Shown here one piece after another: positions 47,254 through 57,763 of a stretch of 64,000 nucleotides of DNA (position 1 is its first letter; each line of letters begins with the position of its first letter). Location of the stretch: NCBI RefSeq assembly GCF_001577835.2, contig NC_029532.1, positions 992,001 to 1,056,000 of the forward strand. The letters run 5' to 3'. The position numbers were made by a program, and so were the translations under genes. The notes beneath the pieces are model-generated. The model did not search any database and had not been told where the DNA came from. It saw only the letters and a program-made list of their open reading frames with translations. The stretch comes from Coturnix japonica (Eukaryota > Chordata > Aves > Galliformes > Phasianidae).

Positions 47254-48849
47254 ATGGATGGAGAGCTGCTCAGTGCAGAGGTGGATGGAGAAGCACCCGC
47301 CGCCATGGAGGATGTGGGAGGAGAGGCATCCTGTGCTGAGGGCGATGCAGAAGGAGAGGTGTCCTGTGCTGAGGTGGATGGAGAACCTCCCGCTGCCATG
47401 GGGAATGCAGCAGAAGAGGTTTCCTATGCTGAAAGCAGTGCAAAAGGAGAAGGCCCTTATGCTGATGGCCACGTGGAAGGACAGATGTGCTGCTCAGACA
47501 GCGATGGGGAAGGAGAGCTGCTCTGTGCCAAGGCTGATGTGAAGGGAGAGGCGTCTTGCTCTGAGAGCGAAGGGGACGAAGTGCCTGACACTGAGATCCC
47601 TGTAGCTTCCAAGAAGATCTCCTTTATTTCTTCTCCCTTGAGGGCAATCATCCGCCTCAAGCAGCGCTACCGGGTGCAGAAGAAAAGCCGTCTGCACTTC
47701 GAGCTCCCCCAGGAAAAGTCATCCGAGCCCGTCCACACGCGGCTGCTCCAGAGGCAGTTTTCCCTGAACAGGTCTGGTCTGTACGGCTCCTCCAAGTCCT
47801 TCTTCAGCCAGTCTGGCTTCAAGACCTCCCAGTACTTCACCTTTGATACATCGGTGGAGGAGTGGGCCATGAGCAAACCCAGGAGGAAAAAGAAGAGAAG
47901 GAAATCTCGTGTAGTTCTGTACCCCGACAAAACAAAGCGGTACCTCCCAGCGGAGGAGAAGAGCAACGCCAAACGCTGCCTCCTGCTGCTCATCGTCATC
48001 ATCTTCTTCCAGATCCTCAACGCCATAGAGAACCTGGATGACAACCTCCAGAAATACGACCTGGATGGCTTAGAGAAAACAATGCACCGGGAGGTGTTTG
48101 GGCAGAAGCTGGCTGTGGAAAGTATTATGCAGCTGCTGAAGGACTATCTCGCTACCCACATCCATAACAAGCCGCTGGTCCTCTCATTAAATGGCCCCAC
48201 AGGAGTGGGGAAGAGTCACGTTGGCTGGTTGCTGGCCAAGCATTTTCGCTCCGTCATGGACAATGACTTTGTGCTGCAGTACTTTGTCATGCACCACTGC
48301 CCCAGCGGCGTGGCTCCTCTCACCTGCGAGACAGACTTGTCTAAAAAGATTTCTGACATGGTCACGAGAGCTGAAATAGAGGAGAAGATACCGCTGTTCA
48401 TTCTGGATGAGGTTGAACTCATGTCTCCGGTCCTGCTGGATGCTCTCAGCCGGTTCTTCGAACCCAACCAAACCAATGAGTTCCTCAATGCCATCTACAT
48501 TTTGATAAGCAACATTGGGGGTGGTGAAATCACCAAGTTTGTCATCCAGAATGCATCTGCTGAGCTCCTGCAGCAGCAGAGCGGAGCTGAGGAGCTGCTG
48601 AATGTCATCCAGCCTGTGCTGGCCCATACCCACCCACTGTGGAAGGCAGCAGACATCGTCCCCTTTGTTCTCCTGGAGAGGAGTCACGTCATAGACTGCT
48701 TCCTGGAGGAGATGAGGAGGGAAGGGCTGTACCCCGAGCAGAGCCACGTCGAGAGGTTGGCCAGCCAGCTCAGCTACTACACTACAGGCGGCAAGGAGTT
48801 CTCCAGGCTGGGCTGCAAGCAGGTTGTGGCCAAAGTCAACCTGCTGTAG
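47254..48849 (+). CDS. TOR4A: TOR4A (torsin family 4 member A), complete, single coding exon
   Basis: TOR4A is a membrane-anchored AAA+ ATPase of the torsin family (endoplasmic reticulum/nuclear envelope type). The frame gives 531 residues against 423 in human. Residues 1-115 are an acidic, Cys/Ser/Gly-rich tract of imperfect repeats (VDGEAPAAME, GEASCAEGDAEGEVSCAE, VDGEPPAAMG, DGEGELLCAKADVKGEASCS). Similarity to human starts at about residue 118 (SSPLRAIIRLKQRYRV). A basic patch KPRRKKKRRKSRVVLYPDK precedes a transmembrane segment at about 242-258 (CLLLLIVIIFFQILNAI). Next come NLDDNLQKYDLDGLE, Walker A GPTGVGKS (314-321), Walker B LFILDEVEL (Asp385, Glu386), the sensor-2 type GCKQV and the C-terminus VAKVNLL. 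The first ATG of the frame is used; its context (gcgagATGg) is acceptable. Like human, it has one coding exon behind a 5' UTR intron. Confidence 0.95.
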   Translation: MDGELLSAEVDGEAPAAMEDVGGEASCAEGDAEGEVSCAEVDGEPPAAMGNAAEEVSYAESSAKGEGPYADGHVEGQMCCSDSDGEGELLCAKADVKGEASCSESEGDEVPDTEIPVASKKISFISSPLRAIIRLKQRYRVQKKSRLHFELPQEKSSEPVHTRLLQRQFSLNRSGLYGSSKSFFSQSGFKTSQYFTFDTSVEEWAMSKPRRKKKRRKSRVVLYPDKTKRYLPAEEKSNAKRCLLLLIVIIFFQILNAIENLDDNLQKYDLDGLEKTMHREVFGQKLAVESIMQLLKDYLATHIHNKPLVLSLNGPTGVGKSHVGWLLAKHFRSVMDNDFVLQYFVMHHCPSGVAPLTCETDLSKKISDMVTRAEIEEKIPLFILDEVELMSPVLLDALSRFFEPNQTNEFLNAIYILISNIGGGEITKFVIQNASAELLQQQSGAEELLNVIQPVLAHTHPLWKAADIVPFVLLERSHVIDCFLEEMRREGLYPEQSHVERLASQLSYYTTGGKEFSRLGCKQVVAKVNLL

Positions 48850-49628
48850 GGATTCTATGCAGAGACATGTCCCGTTCTCAGGATTTACAGCCTTGTGAGG
48901 AGTGTGTGAGGGCAGAGCAGCTCAGTGGCTGCCTTGGGGCTGCTGGTCAGGGCAGGGGGTGGCAGCCCAGCTCTGCAGCACAACCACTCCTCTCCTCTGG
49001 GTGTTCCCTGTGTTTGCAGAGTGCAGCATGGCCAGTGACAGCCCCACAGCAATTAGAGACACTTTGTTTGTTACTCATGCAGCCATTAGAATGAGGACAG
49101 ACGCTGTGCAGTACCAAGTGAAGGAAGAAACCATCACCCATTTGGGTTCTCTGTCTCAGCAGCACATGGAGCCGCATCTCACTGTGTCCAGGGCTGCAGC
49201 CTTCACTGGGAGCTCTTCTGCTTTTTGCTGCTGGGTGCAGCTCACCACGCTCCTTATCTAGAAAGCCCAAAATAGCAGCTGGTGTCTGTTGGGCAGCACG
49301 CACTGGAAAAGACTGTTTGGGCTGTGTGGGTACGGGGCAGCAGGAATGCTGGGCCCTGTAGATGTTCTTTGCCACTGAGACCCAGTGGGGGCACATTGCC
49401 TGGAGGTACCTCGGGAGCAGCAGGTCTTTGTTGTGAGCAGGTGGAGCATTCGTGGCATTGCTTCTCCAGGTTTTGGTTTTGTGCCCGGGTCCTCTTCTAC
49501 AGTTTGCTGTGAACGATCACGTCCGTAATCCTGTGGATGTCTGCACTGGTTGTTTGATTTGCCTCTTTCTAATTGTTGGTCTCCAAAGACTTCCATCACA
49601 AACTTCTGCTTCTGGAGTTACTGTCAGG

Positions 49629-49654
49629 AATAAATCCAAACTATCTTGAATAAA
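49629..49654 (+). promoter_or_regulatory. TOR4A: TOR4A polyadenylation signals (two AATAAA)
   Basis: AATAAA occurs at 49629 and 49649, about 780-800 bases after the TOR4A stop. These are the first canonical signals after the gene and the likely end of a 0.8-kb 3' UTR. Confidence 0.65.
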
Positions 49655-52600
49655 TTAATTTGAAAGTACTTCTCCCATATGTGACCAAAATGTGGCTTCA
49701 GGTACACACGCTCCCTTTATCTTCCAAAGCAGCTTGGCTCCAGGATGCCCAGGGATGGGAGCAGCACAGACTGTGGGCAGCTCAATGGGTTGGGCATCAC
49801 TCATGGTGCCCCCCAGCATGTGGCTGCAGAGCCTTCCATTTCTTCCTGGCCTCTTCCCCATCCAGAAGTGATCCATTCCAGGTGTGTGTGGCTGGGGTTT
49901 TCAGGTTCACCTATCCCACTGATGTCCACATCCTCTTCCCTGTTCTCCAGGCCCTGGGAGGTGGTTGGGGTTTCCCCTGCATTTCTCCAGTAACACGGCC
50001 TGGCTCCAGCCCAAGGAAGTGGGTGCACGTACCCGTTCTGCGTGGGCTCAGCTGCCTTCAGGAAAAGGAGTTTGTGATGAAGGGTTCCTAAAAAGGAGCT
50101 CACTTGAGCTGGCTCCATCCACCACAGCCTGCCCTGAGCTGCCTCCGTGGGCAGGTGCTGGCTGATGAGGCTGAATCCTCCCTGTTTGTGTTCATTTTGC
50201 TGTGGGATGATGACACAGAGGTGATGCAGTGCCAAACCAACACATTGCAGCATCGTGCTGGCTATGCTGGGCCACCTGCTCCTCCTGCATTGTGCACAGC
50301 CCAGTGTCACCCTGAGGGACCTCACCCTCACTGCCCAGTGTCTGTGGCTGTGATGGTTCATCCAGGAGCTGCAGCAGATCCGTGACATCAGCCTGGAGCA
50401 CAGGTCTGTACACTGAGTGGTGCACAGCAGGAGAGAAGGAATGCAGGACCTCATCAGGGCACCCTGTCAGGACAGAGCCTGGGCTGCACTGTGTGTGCCA
50501 ACACACCTGCAGGTCTGAGGAGTGTTGGGAGAAATGAGATAAGAGCTTTCATGTATGCAAAAGAAAGGCAGGGAGCCGGGCTGAGCTCTGCACATTCTCC
50601 TTGTGCAGGGTGTGGGGTCAACTCCAAAGAGGATGGATGAGGTTACACTGCAGGGAAGTGCTGCAGCAAAGTTCCCAGATGGGCTGAGCAGAACAGCTGC
50701 ACCAGGGGGGGATGGAGGACAATGGGTTAGAAGTGCTTGGAGTCTGTGGGTTCACAAGCTGCTGTTTGCTTGGCTTCTGCCTCCCCTTGGTGCCTGCTGA
50801 TGGCCCCTCAGCTCTGTCCCACCCAGCACGCAGCTGGTCTGACTTGCAATGCTTGCTCTTCATTGGGATCACTCCAGTCTAACAGTGCTCCTCTGCAGTG
50901 AGTACATGTGGGATGCTAAAATAGCTGGGTTTAGGCCCAAAATTTCAGGCACCTGCATCTGTGATTAGCCAGGCTGGGGCAATGGGAAAGCAGCCAAGGG
51001 CTCCCAGGACAATCTGCTCTTCCTCCTCCTGCTGAGATTGCAGTGATGAGCTGCTGGCAGCTCCGTGCCGGGTTCTCAGGGATGCCACGCTGAGCTTATT
51101 GAGCTTCCTGTGATATCCCTCAGGCTGGGATTCTATCATTACACATCCAGAGAAAGTCTGAGTAAGTCAGAGCTGGGATTTCCCCAGCCCAGCACTCTGA
51201 CCTCAGGTTTCACCTCTGCCTGTGCCCTCCTCTGGTTCCTGTAATGGCTTTCCTCTTAAGCTCCTTGTCCAAATCAGCAGTGAGGGCTGTGTGCAGGTAC
51301 CTGAGGAGCAGGAGATATTGATGCCATGTTCCACATTTTCCCAACACAGCTCTCAATCCACAGCAGATTTTCTGAGGCTGAAACCAAAAAGACACCACGT
51401 GTTCCTCCCAGAGCCCCCTGACCTGGCCCAGTTTGGCATTACCACCATGGGTTGTTTCTGACTCGTCAGTGCAAAGTGCTTCGTTCTTCCTGAGATGACT
51501 TCATGCATTTCCAACCTGTGGGATGAAGGTTTCTGAGTCATGGGCTTTCTTCACCCTGCCTCCTCTCTGGGTGCCTCTGGGGGCTTGGAAAGTGTTCTGA
51601 GCTTTTGTTTTGAGGGTGAGCTGCTCCTTGGCTTCCAGATTGTTGCTTATCTTTCCAATACAAAAAAGGGCGCGTGCCTCAGACCCTGGGTCTGTCCCAA
51701 CTATTTGAGATGATGTAAGGAGAGTTTCTGCCCCTCCCTGCAAATCGCTGTGCACAAACAGCACTGCAGTTTTTGGATGTTTTGAGGTCAAAACATACTG
51801 AGTACTGCAGAGTGCCTTGGCCTGATGTAACCCAGAGTCCTCAGCTCCACTGGTGCCCTGGGCTCAATATCCAAAAGCTGCTCCACACCAGCTCTGTTAG
51901 TCCCAGGATCCACTCCAAACCTTTTTGTGTTCCATGCTCATGCCAAAGATCCATCACCCCCACTTCTGAATGCTGCTCCTGATGCATCCAATACTCATTT
52001 TTTGGAGGCCCATTGGTGAAATGCATTGGTTCTCTGGCCTGGAGATGATGGATGAAGTTCAACTCTGGATGCAGTTCAATAGAAATTGCTTTTCCACCTC
52101 CTTGCACCTGGTGGGCTTCTTGCAGTGCTGATTCATCTTAGTTCTCATCTGAGAAGTATTCAGTGACCTGCTTGGACAAGACAACCTGAGAGTTATAAAT
52201 AAATCCTTGGGGCATCTCGCTCAAATGATAATAAGCTAATGGGTAATTATGGTTGCCAATAGGAAGAAGACCTGTCCCAACAGGCAGAGCCTTCTATTCC
52301 TGGGTCTCAATGTTTTGAGTCCGTGTTATTACTCACGTCCTCACGCTGGGGGCTGAGCTGTGCTGGTGGGGTGGGTTGGATGTGAAATGGGGAACCTCAC
52401 TGACACATGTGGGTGGTCAGCACCTGTACTGACACACTCTGATGGACAAGGGGATACGCACTGGCTTGGATGTGGCACTGGCTGGGATGAAGGGAATTAA
52501 AATGTGACACCAAATGTTTGATTTTGGCATTTAACATCACTGCACACCTTACACTCGGGTGCATTTGGTGGCACTTTGCGTGCCGAGCTGGCCCGAAGCC

Positions 52601-53060
52601 TGTGCACTGTGAGTGGGAGGATGCACTGCTAATCCCATCCTGACTCATTCGCGTGCAGGGACTGGGGTTGTCCCAAGGGCTCAGGCACCACAGGGCAAAG
52701 CTGCAGCATCTGCATGTGATAAATGTTCCCGCTGTGTGCTTTGTCAGAAGCATTTGCATGGTTTAGCTGGAGGGATTTTGCACCAGCCGTGGGAGGCGGA
52801 TGCCTGGTTAGGATGCTGAGTGTAGATTCAGCCATCAGAGCTGAAGGAAGAGCCATCTTACCCCAGTGGAGTCTCTGTCACAGTGATTTACAAGGGAGAA
52901 AGAGCAGAAGTTGCTTGTCTTGTGACTTGAAGCTGACCATCATTTTGTTCTTCCAGGAAGGGTAAAGAAGGCGATATCAGGGAGTGCAAAAGGCAAGGGG
53001 GAACATCAAAGAGTGGTTTTAAACTTTGAGTTTGTGCCCTTTGCTGCTGCTTTGTGGTGG
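49655..53060. other. Gene-free interval downstream of TOR4A
   Basis: No exon with recognisable similarity, RNA gene or long repeat is visible. The longest frame (minus strand, 49801-50454) has no family features and irregular composition, so it is treated as chance. An AT-rich block near 52190-52260 contains TAATTA/ATTA-type homeodomain-like sites and could be regulatory, but nothing proves it. Confidence 0.55.
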
Positions 53061-53064
53061 AGCT

Positions 53065-53250
53065 ACAGTCACAGAATCATTAAGATGGGAGACGACCCCT
53101 AATGTCATCCAACCCAACCGTCCACCTGCCACCAATGCTGCCTTAGTGGTGGTCAGCCCCAGTCTAGAAGAGATGGAGTCAATCTCCACTCCTTCCAGGA
53201 GCACAGCTCCATTACTCTCACCTGTGCTCCCACAGCTGACCCCACACTTG
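53065..53250 (-). mobile_element. CR1 LINE fragment (3' end, inverted)
   Basis: The plus strand reads cagtcacagaatcattaaga, then tgggagacgacccctaatg and tcatccaacccaaccgtcc. This is the reverse complement of a CR1 tail running into CR1 body, including the 'atctccactccttccagg' region. Confidence 0.75.
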
Positions 53251-53296
53251 CCCCAGCTGATCAATCAGAGGTTCAGGCTGTGATTACCAGTTTCCC

Positions 53297-53383
53297 ATAC
53301 AATGGCCCTTCCTGTGGTAGGGGGGCTGGAACTCCATGATCCTTGATGTCCCTTCCAACCCAAGATGTTCCATGATTCTATGA
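53297..53383 (+). mobile_element. CR1 LINE 3' end fragment
   Basis: The stretch reads ggggggctggaactccatga, then tccttgatgtcccttccaac and ccaagatgttccatgattctatg. It is a clear CR1 tail in plus orientation, immediately beside the inverted copy at 53.07-53.25 kb. Confidence 0.88.
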
Positions 53384-54156
53384 AGTCAGCAGCTAAATCT
53401 TGTGACTTTACAAAGATCCCAGAGAGAGCTGGAGGCCTCTCCAGCAGGTTTGTGGGCACTCAGCCCTTTCAGGCTCTGTTTAGTCAGCATATAAGGCACA
53501 AGGAATTCGAACACAAGCAGTGGTTTTCTTCCTTTTCTGGGCATACCTGGGATGGAGCTTGCCAGAGCAAGTGCTGAGGTTTCCTGGGGCATAGTGCTGA
53601 GATTGCACGGGATTGTAACAGAATCTGGGGTCTCCCAGCCATGTATGGATGGATTGGGAAGGCAGCAGAGTTTACCTGCCCTCGGGCTCCATTCCTGCTC
53701 TTTATAGCAGATATGTGGATTTTAATGAAGGTTACACTCTGAGAAGCATCAAAATATCTCGAGGGGAAGCCTTGTGATAGACAGCTGTAATGCAGGGAGC
53801 GGAACTGGGAAGGAGCACACTCTTACATAGCAGTGTATGCCTGCGGGCAGGTATGGGGTGCTGGGGCAGAGTCATCCCTGGGCAGCTGTGAATCAGCCCA
53901 GCTCCTCCCACGGCACCTTCACTCATCATCATCCTCACACAGGTGGGTATTTATAGCACAGGTAGGAGCGGGGAGAGAAATCCAAGAACAGCTTCCCATA
54001 CAGACACATAAATCACCCCAAGAGTTCAGCTCCGGGGCTCTGCTTTAACGAGAAAGAATAAAAGCACTGTTGTTATTAGCACTATTTTTATTGATATTAT
54101 TTTGTCGGGCTGCTGTTTGAATTAAAACCATCTTTGGGCAGAGAGGTTTTTTTTCC

Positions 54157-54726
54157 ATGCAGTTCTCCCAGCTTTCAGAGCTTCCCCTGCAGGCTGAGGA
54201 CGTGATGCCTCACAAGGGAGAGAACCTTTTCTGCACTGCTCTGCTGAAAAACCATTCTGACGGTGTGCCCAGAGCTCTGCTTGCCATCCCAGCTGCCAGG
54301 AGACCTCCAGGCCTTCCAACTAAATGCAGCAGGAAAGCCAGGAGGGTGCTGTACCCAGCACGGGTGAGAAAGTATTTACCGCGCCCGAAGAAAGACCCAG
54401 CCAAGAGGTGGCTGCTGGTGTGTGTTGGCATCATCCTCCTGCAGGTGCTGATTGAGGAGCCTGAGCAAGAAGGACTGGCAGGGGGAAAGGTTCCTCAGGA
54501 GCAGCCCTGCGTGCTGCATGCACAGCTCAGGGCTGCACGGCTTGGAGCTGCAGAGAACTGCTCCAAAGAAGACAGAGCTGCTCCAGAGGCCCTGGCAATC
54601 ACTCTCTCATCAGCTTATGGGCACCAACCCCTCATGCAAACCATGGATGTGCCACAACAAGCTGGAAGACAGCTGCACGCCTTCTGTATGCAATGCCTGG
54701 CTGGTTTATCCCATGCAGAGCACTGA
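54157..54726 (+). pseudogene. TOR4A-like partial paralogue or relic, no ATPase domain seen
   Basis: A 189-codon frame (first ATG 54157; a second in-frame ATG at 54205) lies 5.3 kb downstream of TOR4A on the same strand. Residues from about 59 onward (54331-54465) read RKARRVLYPARVRKYLP, then KKDPAKRWLLVCVGIILLQVL. TOR4A residues from about 222 read RKSRVVLYPDKTKRYLP, then EEKSNAKRCLLLLIVIIFFQIL. About 20 of 45 positions are identical, spanning the basic juxtamembrane patch and the transmembrane segment. Downstream, where TOR4A has its AAA+ domain, I find no Walker A, Walker B or sensor motif in any frame; the frame stops at 54726 and a CR1 tail follows at 54.9 kb. A pyrimidine-rich acceptor (gttttttttccatgcag, ending about 54159) lies at the 5' end, like the one before the TOR4A coding exon, which favours DNA-level tandem duplication over retrocopying. 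It may be a decayed paralogue or a small surviving membrane protein. Confidence 0.7.
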
Positions 54727-54914
54727 GCTGCAATGAGGAGCAGGCCTGCTCCTGCCCATCACTGCTGCAGCGCTGCCAGCTGCACCGTGACCTGCTGCAC
54801 TCCTCCGAGGGACACAAGGACTCTGGATGGTGACACGGAGCTGCTGGTGGCCGGGGAGGCACTGAAGGCAGCCCAGGGCTGCAGGGAGGACTGTGCACGT
54901 TTCAGTGCTGAGCT

Positions 54915-54990
54915 GAGCTGGGAATTGGACCCGATGATCCTGATGGTTCCCTTCCAACTTGGGATATTTCATGATTGATGCTGTGATTTG
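54915..54990 (+). mobile_element. CR1 LINE 3' end fragment
   Basis: The stretch reads gctgggaattggacccgatg, then atcctgatggttcccttcc and aacttgggatatttcatgattg. It is a CR1 tail in plus orientation downstream of the TOR4A-like frame. Confidence 0.82.
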
Positions 54991-54999
54991 TGACTGATT

Positions 55000-57165
55000 T
55001 GAGACTGATCGTGTTGCCAGGAGCTGTAACAAAAGGCTGCGTTGGGTCTGTACTGCACTAACCTTCCTGTGGCTGCCATGTAACCCCTCTGTGTGCCTCT
55101 GTTTGCATGCTGTAATGTGCTGTCAGTTCTCACAGGTCACAGCTCAGCTCTGGGAGTTATAAGAGCGCACAACGTGAGCTTTTCTCCCTTCTGTAGGAAT
55201 AAAGCTGTCAGGATCAGACCTTCACAGTGTGCATCAACCCAAACTTCTGAGCTAAGGTTTGCTGTGCTGTTGTGTGCCCAGATCTGCTGACCGTCCTGGG
55301 GAAATAAAACCACCCAACCAGCAAGAAACAGGGAGGGGGTCGGAGCCACAGCGGCGCTGGAGCACAGACGTGCTGGTGCCAGCACAGGGAGAGGGTTCAT
55401 GGAGCTGGGTCACAAGAGCTGCAGCATGGGGCTGAGATGGGTTGGGAAAGAGCTGGGCCGTCACTAAAGCAAACCAAGGGAGGTGATGGGAAAGAGCTGT
55501 TAGAAGGGGAAGTTGAGCCAGAGATCACCAGAGGGCCCTTCTGACCTGCACTTTCACTGTTTCCATGTTTATCATGGGGTTACTGGGAATGTAGAATGCT
55601 TTGTGGCTCTGTAATGTGGGTTCACAGACTGGTCAGGGGCATCGTGAATGTGAATGTGATGGCAGCAGCCCCCCATCCTTTGGGACACGGAGGGGAAGAT
55701 GTGCGATCACAGGGAGGGACCGAATGTGGAGTTTTGCATAGTGTTGGAATTCTAAAGGCTGTTGAAAATGAAAAGGTGGTTCAGCAGCGGTGGGGAACGG
55801 GGTGAGATCCTGCAGAGCTCGGTGTAAACGCGGTGAGCTCTCACGAGAGGGCAGCAGAGACACAAGCTCAGCACCATTCCCAAGGGGTCCCGGACCGGAG
55901 AACACCGGAGCGTAGCGGTGTAGGAGATGCTGAGGATGCGCTCAGTGCCTTTTACAGCTGGTTTGGTGGGAAACTGAATCTGTGCGTGGGGTGTGACCCA
56001 GCAGAATGGAGACAGAGAGCCCTTAAATACAACATCCCCATCGCCAAGCCTGACATGCAGTGTTTCCTCATTCCACATGGCACAGGGTGGAGAGCTGGGA
56101 TGTACAGCAATGCAGATATAACAGGGACCACCTCCAGCCAACTGTCAGCAACCTAACCCTGGGCAACCACTGTAAATTCATTGCAGACCTGGTGACTTGA
56201 ATGAGCTAAATACAACAAGAATGTCACACTCTTGGTCTGCTGTGTGCAGTCTAGCATCCCACGTCATGGCCCCCAGGTTCTATCTGTGATAAGGACAGGG
56301 CCCATCCTGGCTGCAAGCTGAAGGATGCTGCCAGCAGTGCACATCCCTGCTGCACAGCCCAGCTGCAGCAGCTCCCAGCCATGCACATCACCACGGCTGT
56401 TCAGAGCTACAAGCACCAGCTCCAGCTGAGTTCACAGGGGGTGTGACAGCCTGCAGGATGGACTGTGTGGGACTGGGGAGGGATGACGTGGCTGTGCGCA
56501 GTCTCAGAGCAGCGCACCCAGGCAGGATCTGTATCTGGAGCATGCCAGGACTCAGTCCTGTGTTTGCATTCCTAGCCTTGAGGCTCCTGGGAGCTGCTTC
56601 TTCTGCAGGACAGCCCCCTGCAGCCCAGCTCCATGGCCTTCCTGGTCCATACATTTCCAGTCCTTTTCCTACCTCTCCTTACCCAGGGCTCTTAGAGCCC
56701 CTCAGCTCTCTTCCTGCTGCCCTGGACAGAACACTATCAGGACACTCTCTGGCACTACCAAGAGCGCTGCAGCAGCTGTTTGGTTCTGCCCAAGGCTGGG
56801 GCACGAGGGGTAGCGATGCTGCTACATGCAGAGACATGCCATGGGCATTATAAACACAGCTGCTTTCATTAGACACATTATTCACCCTCTGGCTCGCTCT
56901 AATCCAGCCTGTCGGACTGATGATGTCTCAGGAGCGTAGTGGAGAAAATATTACCGTGCCTTTTGTAGTGTGGTGCTCTGTGCTGTGATGTCTATCTGAA
57001 AGAACATGAAGAGGCTGCTGCAAATATGACTGTGAGAAGACAAAAGGAAATGATGAATAACCAGGAAAGCAATGGACAAGGTGAAGCCACTGCTGGGTCC
57101 ATGCCTCTGCTTGCATTAAAGAGCCCATCCTGCCCCGTGATACACAGAGTACCAGGCAGCCTTTA
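55000..57165. other. Gene-free interval after the TOR4A-like frame
   Basis: Only unconvincing short frames are seen. AATAAA occurs at about 55198 and 55304 and could serve the TOR4A-like frame if it is transcribed. No RNA gene or long repeat is recognised. Confidence 0.5.
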
Positions 57166-57169
57166 GTGG

Positions 57170-57325
57170 TCAGGGAGATGCTCTGCTCCCTTAAGCATCT
57201 CGGTGGCTCCGTGCTGAGCTCTCTCAAGCAGTTCCCTGTCCCTTTTGAACCGAGGGGCCCAGAACTGGACTCAATACTCCAGACACCATCACACCAGGGC
57301 AGAGCAGAGGGGAGGAGAACCACCC
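57170..57325 (-). mobile_element. CR1 LINE internal fragment (inverted)
   Basis: The plus strand reads agcagttccctgtccctttt, then gaaccgaggggcccagaac, tggactcaatactccagac and caccagggcagagcagagg. This is the well-known CR1 segment ('...ttgaactgaggagcccagaactggacacagtactccag...') in reverse orientation. It abuts the CpG island at 57.33 kb. Confidence 0.9.
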
Positions 57326-57329
57326 TGTC

Positions 57330-57700
57330 AGCTCCGAGGGGCACAGCGGGTACCCGGCCCATCCCTGCGGTGTCAGCCCACAAGGACACACGGCACGGGC
57401 CCAGCTCGGCCGGGATCCCCTCGGCCCGGCAGCGGTCGCTTTAAGAACCACGAGGCCGCCTCCCCCGCCGTGTCCCGCCCGTCCCGTCCGTGATGCCGTT
57501 CTCCGCCCGCCGCCGCTCGGCTCTCAGGTAAACGCGGCCGCTCGGTCCCACCGGCACCGGGGGAGGCGCTGCCCTCGGCGGCCGCTCCGCCCCTCCCGGC
57601 CCGGCTGCTCCGGCTGCGCTGCGGGGCCTGTGTCGGGCCGGGGGGGATCCAGGGGTCCCGGGTGAGGCCGGGCCGGGGCTGCTCGTTAACCCTCACATCA
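57330..57700. promoter_or_regulatory. Orphan CpG island with 5' exon donor
   Basis: A dense CpG block carries plus-strand donors CAG|gtaaac (57527/57528) and CGG|gtgagg (near 57660), and an acceptor ttctctctttag ending at 57763. An ATG at 57493 opens MPFSARRRSALR before the first donor; spliced to 57764 the frame would continue about 30 codons and stop, with no protein I know. This looks like a promoter with a 5' exon, for a gene beyond the window or a noncoding RNA. The minus-strand frame through the island is probably a composition artefact. Confidence 0.6.
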
Positions 57701-57763
57701 CACAACTCGGCTGCTGGCTGTGCTTCTAAGTTTCTTTTTTGAACACTTTGTTTCTCTCTTTAG

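Noticed and set aside
49801-50454. 217-codon minus-strand frame downstream of TOR4A
   Set aside because: Composition is irregular, there are no family motifs, and no splice or promoter context supports it. It is treated as chance.
57373-57705. 110-codon minus-strand frame in the orphan CpG island
   Set aside because: It is Arg/Gly/Pro/Ala-rich as expected from CpG sequence. Splice signals favour the plus strand.
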